Notes under the pieces: model-generated | The model's database searches: none | What the model saw: the letters and a program-made list of their open reading frames with translations, nothing else | What the model was told of the DNA's origin: nothing | Source of the DNA: Neglectibacter sp. X58 | GTDB taxonomy: Bacteria; Bacillota; Clostridia; Oscillospirales; Acutalibacteraceae | Assembly: GCF_009936035.1 (NCBI RefSeq) | Contig: NZ_QWEO01000008.1 | Coordinates: 1-64,000 of the forward strand | Direction of reading: 5' to 3' | Length of the DNA: 64,000 bases | In this document: in pieces, positions 48,023-55,588 of the stretch | How the letters are laid out: every line of letters starts with the position of its first letter | How positions within the stretch are numbered: position 1 is the first letter of the stretch | Made by a program: the position numbers and the translations under genes

Positions 48023-48907
48023 TTATTTTTCCCCGGAGGCCTGCCGGCGGAAGCGGCGGGGGGGATAGCCATGCTCCCGGCGGAAGGCTTCTGTGAAATA
48101 GCTGGGGCTGTTGAACCCGCAGGCATAGGCGATTTCCGTGACAGACTGCCCGGTGGTGCGCAGCAGGTGGGCGGCGGCCTCCAGGCGGTAGGCCATGAGG
48201 AACTCGCCGGGGGTTTTCCGGAAATATTTTTTGAAAATCTGGCAGCACTTGCTTTTGCACACGCCGCCGGCCTGGGCTATCTGCCCCAGGGTGAGCTTGC
48301 GGGGGTAGTTGCGGTAAATGTAGTCTGCCATCTGCTTCTGTACGGCTACGTCCGGGTCGGACCGGGGAGGCGGGCCGGCGTTGCTTTCCTGCTGGACAAG
48401 CTGGAAGAACAAGGCCCACATCTGGTTGAGCTGGCTTAAAACACGCAGCTCAAAGGCAGGGGCCTTTTCCCGGTGGAGCCGGGCGGCTTCGTCCAGGCAG
48501 GCGCAGAGGGGATGGCTTTCCTCCAGAAGCAGGTAGGGGATATGGGCGCTTATGACGGGATCGATATAATTGCTGCGCAGGGCAATGTTATTGCTGAGGA
48601 TTTCCGGGCGGAACAGCACTGCCAGGTAGACGCAGTCCTCCTCGCTGGTGGCCTGGGCATGGTGAAGCTGCCTGGCGTTTATCAGCACAGCCTGGCCGGC
48701 GCCCAGGGGGATTTCCACGCCGTTGACATGGTAAGCCATTTTCCCTTCCCGCACGTGGATGTATTCAATGTCCTCGTGCCAGTGGGCGAGCATTTCCCGG
48801 TTGGGGAACATGGAAAGGCGGGAATTGTCGTTGACGTAAAAAGGAACCTCGGGATCGTTATAGTACATGATTTCCGAATCGTCCTCCCGCCGGTGGATTT
48901 GAGCCAC
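48023..48907 (-). CDS. AraC-family regulator with cupin sensor
   Basis: This 294-residue protein has an N-terminal cupin (about 30-110: MLAHWHEDIEYIHVREGKM, LINARQLHHAQ) and a C-terminal AraC double HTH (about 190-290: LTLGQIAQAGGVCKSKCCQIFKKYF, VTEIAYACGFNSPSYFTEAFRREHG). This layout is typical of sugar-responsive activators. No transport or catabolic gene lies next to it, so the target is unknown. The GTG at 48907 follows AAAGGAGGGG. It has a promoter 86 bases upstream. Confidence 0.9.
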   Translation of the reverse strand: MAQIHRREDDSEIMYYNDPEVPFYVNDNSRLSMFPNREMLAHWHEDIEYIHVREGKMAYHVNGVEIPLGAGQAVLINARQLHHAQATSEEDCVYLAVLFRPEILSNNIALRSNYIDPVISAHIPYLLLEESHPLCACLDEAARLHREKAPAFELRVLSQLNQMWALFFQLVQQESNAGPPPRSDPDVAVQKQMADYIYRNYPRKLTLGQIAQAGGVCKSKCCQIFKKYFRKTPGEFLMAYRLEAAAHLLRTTGQSVTEIAYACGFNSPSYFTEAFRREHGYPPRRFRRQASGEK

Positions 48908-48992
48908 AGGACACCCCTCCTTTGTGGGAAAAATACGATTGTTATAAAAGCAGATGTTTTTCTTGTAGAAATCTCAGGACTGTTCGGGTATG

Positions 48993-49022
48993 ATTATACC
49001 ATAAACCATAAGGAAATGTCCA
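48993..49022 (-). promoter_or_regulatory. Sigma-A promoter of the AraC gene
   Basis: On the minus strand TGGACA (49022-49017) and TATAAT (48998-48993) are 18 bases apart, with TGG forming an extended -10. Confidence 0.7.
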
Positions 49023-49080
49023 GGCTGGCAGATTCTTCTCCAACTGCTTATAAGTTATCCTTTTCATACTACATCCTCAT

Positions 49081-49121
49081 AAAAGGGAGGCCCCCGCAAA
49101 ACCTGCGGGGGCTTCCCTTTT
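49081..49121. terminator. Intrinsic terminator behind the P-type ATPase gene
   Basis: GGGAGGCCCCCGCA and TGCGGGGGCTTCCC pair around AAACC with one wobble, with A-runs before and T-runs after. It can serve the minus-strand ATPase gene, which ends at 49256. Confidence 0.75.
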
Positions 49122-49139
49122 TGCGGTTCATTAGGGGCA

Positions 49140-49255
49140 TGTAGGGCTGGCCGCGTGCCGCCAGGCGCCTGCCCGCACCAGGGGGCGGTGCGCGGGGAGC
49201 GGAGCGAGGGATTCTTAAGGGCGGAAGTCCTTAAGCGGGTTCTTCGGGAAGCGCC
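49140..49255. other. GC-rich hairpin-forming spacer
   Basis: The spacer is dense in inverted repeats, such as CTTAAGG and CCTTAAG near 49215-49235, and holds no plausible gene. It resembles the hairpin block at 54882-54975 in style only. Confidence 0.4.
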
Positions 49256-51667
49256 CTAAGCGCTGCGCTTGCGGGCGCGGCGGCGCTTTTTGAAGGGATA
49301 CATGGGGCTTTGGGAGTTTGCGATGACGTGGTCTATAAAGTGGAGCAGGGCCAGCATCAGGACGATGGCGAAAAGGAGCATGGGCAGCAGGGCAATGAGC
49401 ATGGGCAGGGTGAGGCTTACCAGAGAGAAGAACTGCCCCAGGAACAAAAGGGCCACCACGAACACGGCAAGCAGGCCACCGAACAGGAAGCCCCGCAGGG
49501 AATTGAAGGGGGTGCAGACCTTAAAGAGCATGATGAAGCCTGTGAGGGAGGTGAGGATAACCGCCAGGGTGGACATCTCCTGGGGGGCAAGGCCCAGGGG
49601 GCCGCTGAGGGCACACAGCAGGACAATGTTCGCGGTCATGGTGAGGGCGGCGGGGATGCACATTTTCAGGACGTTGAAGATGAACTTCCCCCGCAGGCGG
49701 TCCCGGTTCGGCTCCAGGGCCAGGATGAAGCTGGGCACGCCGATGGTGAGGGAGCTGATGAGGGTTTGCTGGATAGGCTCGAAGGGGTAAGTATAATTGA
49801 TGAAAATAAACAGCACGCCGATGAGGGCGGAGAAGATAGTTTTTTGCAGGAACAGGGAGCTGGAGCGCTGGAGGTTGTTGATGGAGCGGCGGCCCTCCTG
49901 CACCACCAGGGGCATGGAGGCAAAGTTGGAGTCTAAAAGCACCAGGTTGGAGACGGTGCGGGCGGCGTCGCTGCCGGAGGCCATGGCAATGGAGCAGTCG
50001 GCTTCCTTTAAGGCCAGCACGTCGTTTACCCCGTCCCCGGTCATGGCAACGGTGTGGCCGTCCTCCTTTAAGGCCTTTACAAAGGCCAGCTTCTGCTGGG
50101 GGGTCACCCTGCCGAACACAGCGTATTCGCTTACAGCCCGGCGGATATCCTCGTCGCTGCGCAGGGTGGTGGCGTCGCAGTATCTGTCCGCGTTTTCCAG
50201 CCCCGCCCGTTTGGCTATCTGGGAGACGGTGACGGCATTATCCCCGGAGATAACCTTTAAGTCCACCCCCTGGTCGGCAAAGTACCGCAGGGTGCGGGGG
50301 GCTTCCCGGCGGATTTTGTCGCTTATCAGCACAAGGCCCATAGGCTCCAGGCCTTCCGGCAGGGACTTGTCCTCAAAGGGGCTGTCCGACCGGGCCAGAA
50401 GCAGCACCCGCTGGCCGTTTTTGGAGTATTCCTCCGCCTGGGGGAACCGCTGCTGGAAGGCTTCCCCCAGGATGAATTCCCCTGCGCCCATGACATAAGC
50501 CCCTTTGCCGGGGAAGAAGGCCCCTGACCATTTTCGGGCAGAGGAGAAGGGCACTGTGCCGGAGGCATACCAGGCGCTTTGGCCGGGGAGGTAGTCCTTC
50601 AGGGCCAGGAAGGTGGGGTTGTCATCCTGAAGGCTGCCTGTGAGCGCGGCAAGGGCTTCTTTCATCTCCGCCTCTGTGCGGCCTTCAAAGGGGGAAAGCC
50701 CGTCTACCTGCATGGAGCCTTCGGTGATGGTGCCGGTTTTGTCCAGGCACAGGGTATCTACCCGGGCCAAAGTTTCGATGCAGTACATATCCTGCACCAG
50801 GGTTTTGTGCCGGGAAAGCTTGATGACGCTGACCGCAAAGGCCAGGCTGATGAGCAGCACCAGGCCTTCGGGGATCATGCCCACCATGGCGGCGCAGGTG
50901 CTGACCACCGAGCCTTGGAAGGTGTCCCCCAGGACAAAATACTGCTTCCAGAACAGCAGGCCCCCAATGGGCAGGATGGCAAAGCCGATGATTTTTACAA
51001 TCAGGTCAATGGAATCCATAATTTCGGAATTCCGCTTTTTGATGTATTTGGCGTCCCCGGCGATTTTGTTGGCGTAGTTTTCCGCACCCACATGCTCCAC
51101 CTGGGCGGAGCACTGGCCGCTTACCACAAAGCTGCCGGAAAGCAGGGGTTCCCCCGGCTGCTTTAAAATGGGATCGGACTCGCCGGTTATCAGGGACTCG
51201 TTTACCTCGCACTCCCCGGCTGCCACTACCGCGTCGGCGCAGATCTGGTTGCCGGCGGTGAGCAGGAGGATATCGTCTAAAACCACCTGCTCCACCGGGA
51301 TGGTCTGGCGCCTGCCGTCCCGCAGGACAGCCGCCTTGGGGGAGGAGATGAGGGAGAGCTTGTCTATGGTGTGCTTGGCGCGGATGCCCTGGAAGGATCC
51401 GATGACGATATTCGAGAGGATAACCCCCATGAAAAGGGCGCTGCGGGGGGAGCCTACCAGGATAACCGCTGCCGCCAGGGCGAAGTTCAGAAGGTTAAAA
51501 AAGGTGAACACGTTTTCCCAGATAATCTGGCCCTCGGTTTTGCTTTTCACGCCGGAATCCCCGTTGTGCAGGCCCCGCTGTATCTGCCCCGCAACCTGCT
51601 GGGAGGAAAGCCCCGCGGCCGGATCCGGGTGGAGCCGCTGCCCCCTTGTCTGGTCTGTCTGTGCCAT
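49256..51667 (-). CDS. P-type cation ATPase, CtpE/Exp7 type
   Basis: This 803-residue membrane pump has the P-type core: TGES (161-164), MIPEGL in TM4 (about 264-269), the phosphorylation site DKTGT (Asp309) and TGDGVND in the hinge. About ten membrane segments flank these. The PEGL motif and short N-terminus match the Exp7/CtpE group, of which mycobacterial CtpE is a calcium importer; Mg2+ or other cations remain possible. There is no heavy-metal domain. The start at 51667 follows AAAGGAG. It stands alone with its own promoter at 51769-51797 and has no partner genes. Confidence 0.87.
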   Translation of the reverse strand: MAQTDQTRGQRLHPDPAAGLSSQQVAGQIQRGLHNGDSGVKSKTEGQIIWENVFTFFNLLNFALAAAVILVGSPRSALFMGVILSNIVIGSFQGIRAKHTIDKLSLISSPKAAVLRDGRRQTIPVEQVVLDDILLLTAGNQICADAVVAAGECEVNESLITGESDPILKQPGEPLLSGSFVVSGQCSAQVEHVGAENYANKIAGDAKYIKKRNSEIMDSIDLIVKIIGFAILPIGGLLFWKQYFVLGDTFQGSVVSTCAAMVGMIPEGLVLLISLAFAVSVIKLSRHKTLVQDMYCIETLARVDTLCLDKTGTITEGSMQVDGLSPFEGRTEAEMKEALAALTGSLQDDNPTFLALKDYLPGQSAWYASGTVPFSSARKWSGAFFPGKGAYVMGAGEFILGEAFQQRFPQAEEYSKNGQRVLLLARSDSPFEDKSLPEGLEPMGLVLISDKIRREAPRTLRYFADQGVDLKVISGDNAVTVSQIAKRAGLENADRYCDATTLRSDEDIRRAVSEYAVFGRVTPQQKLAFVKALKEDGHTVAMTGDGVNDVLALKEADCSIAMASGSDAARTVSNLVLLDSNFASMPLVVQEGRRSINNLQRSSSLFLQKTIFSALIGVLFIFINYTYPFEPIQQTLISSLTIGVPSFILALEPNRDRLRGKFIFNVLKMCIPAALTMTANIVLLCALSGPLGLAPQEMSTLAVILTSLTGFIMLFKVCTPFNSLRGFLFGGLLAVFVVALLFLGQFFSLVSLTLPMLIALLPMLLFAIVLMLALLHFIDHVIANSQSPMYPFKKRRRARKRSA

Positions 51668-51768
51668 GTATGCCGCTCCTTTCTGCGCCTGGAAACGCCG
51701 TCCCGTTTATTGGCTGTGCGTATGTTTTTTACAGTTGCAAAGCTGCCGGCGGAAAAGGCAGCACTTAT

Positions 51769-51797
51769 AGTATACACCAGGGAAATGGCTTTTCCAA
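51769..51797 (-). promoter_or_regulatory. Sigma-A promoter of the P-type ATPase gene
   Basis: On the minus strand TTGGAA (51797-51792) and TATACT (51774-51769) are 17 bases apart. The leader is about 100 bases. Confidence 0.6.
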
Positions 51798-51871
51798 GCG
51801 GGATTTTCCCAGATTCCGGAATTTATTTTTTGCCGAATTTAAAAGCGCCCCGGCGGAAAGAATTACCTATA

Positions 51872-51958
51872 ATGGCTAAAAATTCATGCCCTAAGGGGGG
51901 CGGTTCGCCAAAAAGCGGGGCCATATGCGGGGAAAACACCTTTTTCACAAAGGAGTGA
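51872..51958 (+). CDS. Possible 28-residue small protein
   Basis: An ATG at 51872 opens a 28-codon frame ending at 51958, between the divergent promoters of the ATPase and the lectin. The peptide begins MAKNSCPKGGGSPKS and has two Cys. A weak GGAAAG lies about 11 bases upstream and a TATAAT overlaps the start. It may be a leader or chance; I recognise no family. Confidence 0.2.
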   Translation: MAKNSCPKGGGSPKSGAICGENTFFTKE

Positions 51959-51961
51959 TAT

Positions 51962-51990
51962 TTGACAGAAAGAGAATGAACCGCTATAAT
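51962..51990 (+). promoter_or_regulatory. Consensus sigma-A promoter of the lectin gene
   Basis: TTGACA (51962-51967) and TATAAT (51985-51990) are exactly 17 bases apart, a perfect match. The leader to the start at 52100 is about 100 bases and begins with a CAGCG/CGCTG hairpin. Confidence 0.9.
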
Positions 51991-52099
51991 GATAACAGCG
52001 GAAAGCGCTGTGAAACGGCGCTGCCACGCGGAAAACAGGCAACAAGGCCCTTTGTATATTTATAAACTGTGCAATGGCGAGCTGAAAGGAAGTAAGGAT

Positions 52100-52756
52100 A
52101 TGGTTGGGAAGAAAACGGCAGAATTTATGATTGTAAACCGCAGGACTGGCAAGGCACTGCAGGCCGCTGGCGTGGAGAACGGCCAGGGAGTGTGCCAGAC
52201 CGCCCCCACCGGAGAGGACGCTCAGTTGTGGGCCCAGGACGGCGGACGGCTTATTAACAGGCTTAGCGGCAAGGCCCTGGACGTGGTGCATGGCGGCGTG
52301 GAAAGCGGCGCGCGGGCGCACCTTTGGGAAAAGGTGGAGGACGCGTCCAGCCAGCAGTGGGAGCTGGTGAAGGTTACCGCTACTTACAAGAAGCTTTTGA
52401 ACGTCCAGTCCGGCAAGGTGCTGGATATTGTGGACATGAGCGAGGAGGACGGCGCGTCTGCCCAGCTTTGGGATGACGTGGACGGCGTGGGCCAGCAGTG
52501 GAAGCTTGTCCCCGCCGGGGAGAGCGCCCCTGCGAAAACTGTCACCAAAACTGTGAAAAAGCCTGCCTCCCCTAAAAAAGAGGCGGTGAAGGACGCTGCC
52601 AAGAAGGTGGAGGAGGCTGTGAAAGAGACTGCCGCCACCGTGAAGGAGGCAGTGAAGGAAACGGTGGCAAAGCCTGCCGTGCGGAAGGCTTCCGAGGGGG
52701 CGGCCCCTGCAAAGGCCCCCAGGGCAAAGAAGGCCCCTGCCAGAGGGAAAAAATAA
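52100..52756 (+). CDS. Ricin-type lectin domain fused to histone H1-like tail
   Basis: Residues about 5-140 of this 218-residue protein look like a ricin-type beta-trefoil: repeated QxW motifs (AQLWAQDGG, SQQWELVKV, AQLWDDVDG, GQQWKLVPA) with KALDVVHGG and KVLDIVDMS. Ricin-type domains bind sugars and are usually secreted, but no signal peptide or membrane segment is present. Residues about 148-218 are Lys/Ala/Pro/Glu-rich (KKPASPKKEAVKDAAKKVEE, then AKAPRAKKAPARGKK), like histone H1 or bacterial H1-like DNA-binding tails. A cytoplasmic protein that binds DNA or polysaccharide is suggested. The ATG at 52100 follows AAAGGAAGTAAGG. It has a perfect promoter and its own terminator. Confidence 0.7.
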   Translation: MVGKKTAEFMIVNRRTGKALQAAGVENGQGVCQTAPTGEDAQLWAQDGGRLINRLSGKALDVVHGGVESGARAHLWEKVEDASSQQWELVKVTATYKKLLNVQSGKVLDIVDMSEEDGASAQLWDDVDGVGQQWKLVPAGESAPAKTVTKTVKKPASPKKEAVKDAAKKVEEAVKETAATVKEAVKETVAKPAVRKASEGAAPAKAPRAKKAPARGKK

Positions 52757-52822
52757 GAACCTGTTTGTAACCGGAGCCGCCAGATCCGGCGGCGGGCAAA
52801 CGGGTTTTAAAAAGAGAGACGG

Positions 52823-52861
52823 AAAAAGGCCCCGGCAGGCTTCTGCCAGGGGCCTTTTCTT
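52823..52861 (+). terminator. Intrinsic terminator of the lectin gene
   Basis: AAGGCCCCGGCAG and CTGCCAGGGGCCTT pair around GCTT with one bulged A, preceded by A-run and followed by TTCTTT. A second hairpin, GCCGCC/GGCGGC, lies 40 bases upstream. Confidence 0.85.
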
Positions 52862-52885
52862 TAAGAAAAATCCCTTGGAAAAATC

Positions 52886-52914
52886 TTGCCAAAAGGCCCT
52901 GCAAGAGGTATTAT
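52886..52914 (+). promoter_or_regulatory. Sigma-A promoter of the sugar kinase operon
   Basis: TTGCCA (52886-52891) and TATTAT (52909-52914) are 17 bases apart. Confidence 0.65.
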
Positions 52915-52933
52915 ATAGTAGAGTATATTTTTG

Positions 52934-52946
52934 AGAAGCTGTACCG
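52934..52946. repeat. Single arm of the AGAAGCTGTACC repeat
   Basis: AGAAGCTGTACCG here repeats the left arm seen at 2900. No second arm is present downstream. It falls near the expected transcription start of the kinase gene. Confidence 0.5.
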
Positions 52947-53010
52947 GCAGTTTCCATGCGCGGCGATGGTGCGGCGGCTCCGGGACATACATATAGAAAG
53001 GAAGATAAAC

Positions 53011-53982
53011 ATGGCACAGCTTTTATCCATGGGCGAGCTTTTGATTGATTTCACCCCTGTAGGGACAACAGAGGACGGCAGGCTGCTTTTTGCCCGCAAT
53101 CCAGGCGGGGCGCCTGCCAATGTGGCGGTGCAGGCCCTGCGGGCCGGGGTGTCCGCCGGGTTTTTAGGCCGGGTGGGGAAGGATATGTTCGGGGATTTCC
53201 TTGCGGACACCCTGCAGGGCTGCGGCGTGGAAACCCAGGGCCTTTCCCAGGATCCGGACTACGCCACCACCCTGGCCTTTGTCCAGCTTAGCGAAACAGG
53301 GGACAGGGACTTCAGCTTTTACCGCAATCCCGGCGCGGACACCCGCCTTGCTGCCGGGGAGCAGGAGCGGAGGCTGATAGATCAGTGCAGGCTTTTATGC
53401 TTTGGCTCTTTGCTGCTGACAGCGGAGCCTTCCCGCTCCGCTGTGGAGGAGCTGGTGGGGTATGCCAGAAGCCAGGGGAAGGTGACGGCCTATGATCCCA
53501 ACTGGCGGCCGCCCCTGTGGCCCAGCCAGGAGGAGGGCGTGGCCCGGATGCGCAGCCTGGTTCCCCAGGCAGACATTATGAAGGTTTCCGACGAGGAGCT
53601 TTCCCTGCTGACTGCGCGGGAGGGCATGGAAGAGGGGGCCAAGGCCCTGCTTGCCAAGGGCGTCAGCGTGGTGGTGGTGACCATGGGTCCCAAGGGGTGC
53701 GCTGTGTTCACCCAGGGCTATTCCTTCCGGAAGAACACCTATGACACCCAGGTGAAGGACACAACCGGGTCTGGCGACAGCTTCTTCGGGGCGCTGCTGG
53801 CGAAAATTGTGCAGAGCGGCAAAAAGCCCGGGGAGCTTGCCCAGGAGGAGCTGGAGGGCTTTGTGGACTTCGCAAATGCCGCCGGGGCTGTGTGCGCCAC
53901 CAAAACAGGGGCCATCCCGGCCCTGCCGGACGCGGCTGCCATTGAGGCGTGCCGCAAAACAGTGCCCCTTTTGAAGCTGTAA
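53011..53982 (+). CDS. PfkB-family sugar kinase, fructokinase-like
   Basis: This 323-residue ribokinase-fold enzyme phosphorylates a sugar with ATP. Both PfkB signatures are visible: GGAPANVAVQALRAG (about 34-48) and the C-terminal DTTGSGDSFFGALLAKI (about 250-266) with the catalytic Asp in GSGDS. The start LLSMGELLIDFTP and the NWRPPLW stretch fit the fructokinase group (ScrK-like). The substrate is not certain. The ATG at 53011 follows GAAAGGAAG. It is followed after 46 bases by a DegV gene and is probably co-transcribed. Confidence 0.88.
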   Translation: MAQLLSMGELLIDFTPVGTTEDGRLLFARNPGGAPANVAVQALRAGVSAGFLGRVGKDMFGDFLADTLQGCGVETQGLSQDPDYATTLAFVQLSETGDRDFSFYRNPGADTRLAAGEQERRLIDQCRLLCFGSLLLTAEPSRSAVEELVGYARSQGKVTAYDPNWRPPLWPSQEEGVARMRSLVPQADIMKVSDEELSLLTAREGMEEGAKALLAKGVSVVVVTMGPKGCAVFTQGYSFRKNTYDTQVKDTTGSGDSFFGALLAKIVQSGKKPGELAQEELEGFVDFANAAGAVCATKTGAIPALPDAAAIEACRKTVPLLKL

Positions 53983-54028
53983 AGGCAGCGTGTGATAATA
54001 ATACAAGTGAGAGAAAGGCTGACTGCAT

Positions 54029-54865
54029 ATGGTAAAGATTTTAACGGACAGCTCCTGCGATTTAAGCCCTGCGCGGTGCGAGGAACTGGGCGTGGAGATG
54101 CTGCCCATTACGGTGAATTTCGGGGAGGAAAGCTTCCGGGCTAACATAGACATTACAAACGACGAGTTTTACGCAAAGCTGTCCCAGGCAAGCGAGCTGC
54201 CTAAAACCGCCCAGATTTCCCCGGCCTTCTTTGAAAAGAAATTTTCGGAATACAAGGACAGCGGGGACGAGGTGGTGTGCCTGTTTATCTCCTCCCGCAT
54301 GAGCGGCACCCTCCAGTCTGCCGCTGTGGCAAAGGACATCCTGGGGGCGGAGAACATCTATCTGCCGGACACGCTGAACGTGACCTTCGCTTTGGGCCTG
54401 CTGGTGGAGGAGGCTGTGAAAATGCGGGACAGGGGCCTGCCTGGGGCGGAAATTGCCCGGCAGGTGGAGGAACTGGTGCCCCGGGTGCGGCTGTGGGCCT
54501 TGATTGACGATTTGAAGTATTTGAAAATGGGCGGCAGGCTTTCCGCCACCAGCGCCCTGGTGGCCAGCATACTGGGCATATGCCCCATTATCACCCTGAA
54601 AGACGGCTTGGTTGAGGTGGTGGGCAAGGCCCGGGGGAAGAAAGCGGCTTTCAAGTTTATGCAGGGCTTAGTGGACAAGGAGCCGATTTCCGCCGACTAC
54701 AGCGTGACAGTGGGACATGCCGCTGTGCCCCAGACCCGGGATGACTTTATGGAATTCATGAGCGGGGAGCTGAAAAAGCGGGAGGTACATAAGCTGGACA
54801 TCGGCAGCATTGTGGGCACCCACACAGGCCCCGGGGCCTGCGGGCTGGCGTATATCAAGAAGTAG
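54029..54865 (+). CDS. DegV-family fatty-acid-binding protein
   Basis: DegV (FakB-type) proteins bind a fatty acid and present it to the FakA kinase for lipid synthesis. The 278-residue protein has the two-domain pattern: MVKILTDSSCDLSP at the start, LPITVNFGEESF, CLFISSRMSGTLQSA, LWALIDDLKYLKMGGRLS, and GTHTGPGACGLAYI at the end. No fakA gene is in the window. The ATG at 54029 follows GAAAGGCTG. It sits behind the sugar kinase gene. Confidence 0.9.
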   Translation: MVKILTDSSCDLSPARCEELGVEMLPITVNFGEESFRANIDITNDEFYAKLSQASELPKTAQISPAFFEKKFSEYKDSGDEVVCLFISSRMSGTLQSAAVAKDILGAENIYLPDTLNVTFALGLLVEEAVKMRDRGLPGAEIARQVEELVPRVRLWALIDDLKYLKMGGRLSATSALVASILGICPIITLKDGLVEVVGKARGKKAAFKFMQGLVDKEPISADYSVTVGHAAVPQTRDDFMEFMSGELKKREVHKLDIGSIVGTHTGPGACGLAYIKK

Positions 54866-54881
54866 GCAAGGAACAAAAAGG

Positions 54882-54975
54882 CCGCCCGCCTGCCGCCCCG
54901 GCGAAGCCGGGGCCGGGAGGGCGCAGCCCTCCCCCAGGGCGCCAGCTTGCTGGCGGCAGGGGCAGGCGGGGCAGG
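54882..54975. repeat. GC-rich nested hairpin block
   Basis: CCGCCCGCCTGCC and GGCAGGCGGG-type arms enclose three small hairpins: CCCCGGC/GCCGGGG, GGGAGGGC/GCCCTCCC and GGCGCCAGC/GCTGGCG. It lies between the convergent DegV and DUF2752 genes and could end transcription from both despite lacking a T-run. Confidence 0.55.
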
Positions 54976-54977
54976 CG

Positions 54978-55358
54978 CTACGGGCCGAGCAGGGAGAAGC
55001 CCGGCAGGTTTCGCAGCAGGGTGAAGGCTGCCGCCAGCAGGAGCACGCCTAAAAAAGCCAGGCGCGTCCCCTTCCTTTTATAGAGGGGCGGTTTTCCGGA
55101 CCCATACCGCCAGCCCTCCCACAGGGCATAGATCGCCCCCAGGGGCAGGGCAAGGAACATAAAGGGGTTATGGGAAAAGGCCCTGGGGATATCCCCCCGC
55201 AGCAGGGCGGTTACCATCCGCTGGGTGCCGCAGCCGGCGCAGTACAGGCCGGTGTGCTGCAAAATCAGGCAGGGGGGCCGCAGCAGGTAGACGGCGGCCC
55301 CGCAGAGGGCCAGCCCGCAGAGCAGGGCCGCGGCTTTGCATACCCGTTTTTTGTCCAT
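54978..55358 (-). CDS. DUF2752-family membrane protein
   Basis: This 126-residue protein has three predicted membrane segments (about 8-26, 64-80, 102-118) and the family hallmark LYCAGCGTQRMV (about 38-49), a CxxCG motif before the second segment. DUF2752 function is unknown; the cysteines may bind metal. The ATG at 55358 follows GGGGAGAAA. It is convergent with degV and divergent from the aldo/keto reductase gene. Confidence 0.85.
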   Translation of the reverse strand: MDKKRVCKAAALLCGLALCGAAVYLLRPPCLILQHTGLYCAGCGTQRMVTALLRGDIPRAFSHNPFMFLALPLGAIYALWEGWRYGSGKPPLYKRKGTRLAFLGVLLLAAAFTLLRNLPGFSLLGP

Positions 55359-55454
55359 GATGTTTCTCCCCTTTCGCTGTGCTTCTTCCAGTATAGCAGG
55401 CGGGGCGGGAATTTGCCAGGGGAAAAATCTTACAGGTGTTTACAAAAAACTGTC

Positions 55455-55485
55455 TTGACTTTAAGTGTGCTTTAAGCTTTATAAT
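55455..55485 (+). promoter_or_regulatory. Probable promoter of the aldo/keto reductase gene
   Basis: TTGACT (55455-55460) and TATAAT (55480-55485) are 19 bases apart, slightly long; a TTTATA at 17 bases is an alternative -10. A 19-base spacer can mark MerR-type control, though no dyad was seen. Confidence 0.5.
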
Positions 55486-55588
55486 AAAGAAAGGGAATGC
55501 CTGTTTTGAAAATGTGCGCGGATGGGGCATTCCAACGCGGCCCGTAAAAAACAGTTTTTCAGGAAGAAAACGAGAAGGAGTGCTGGCA

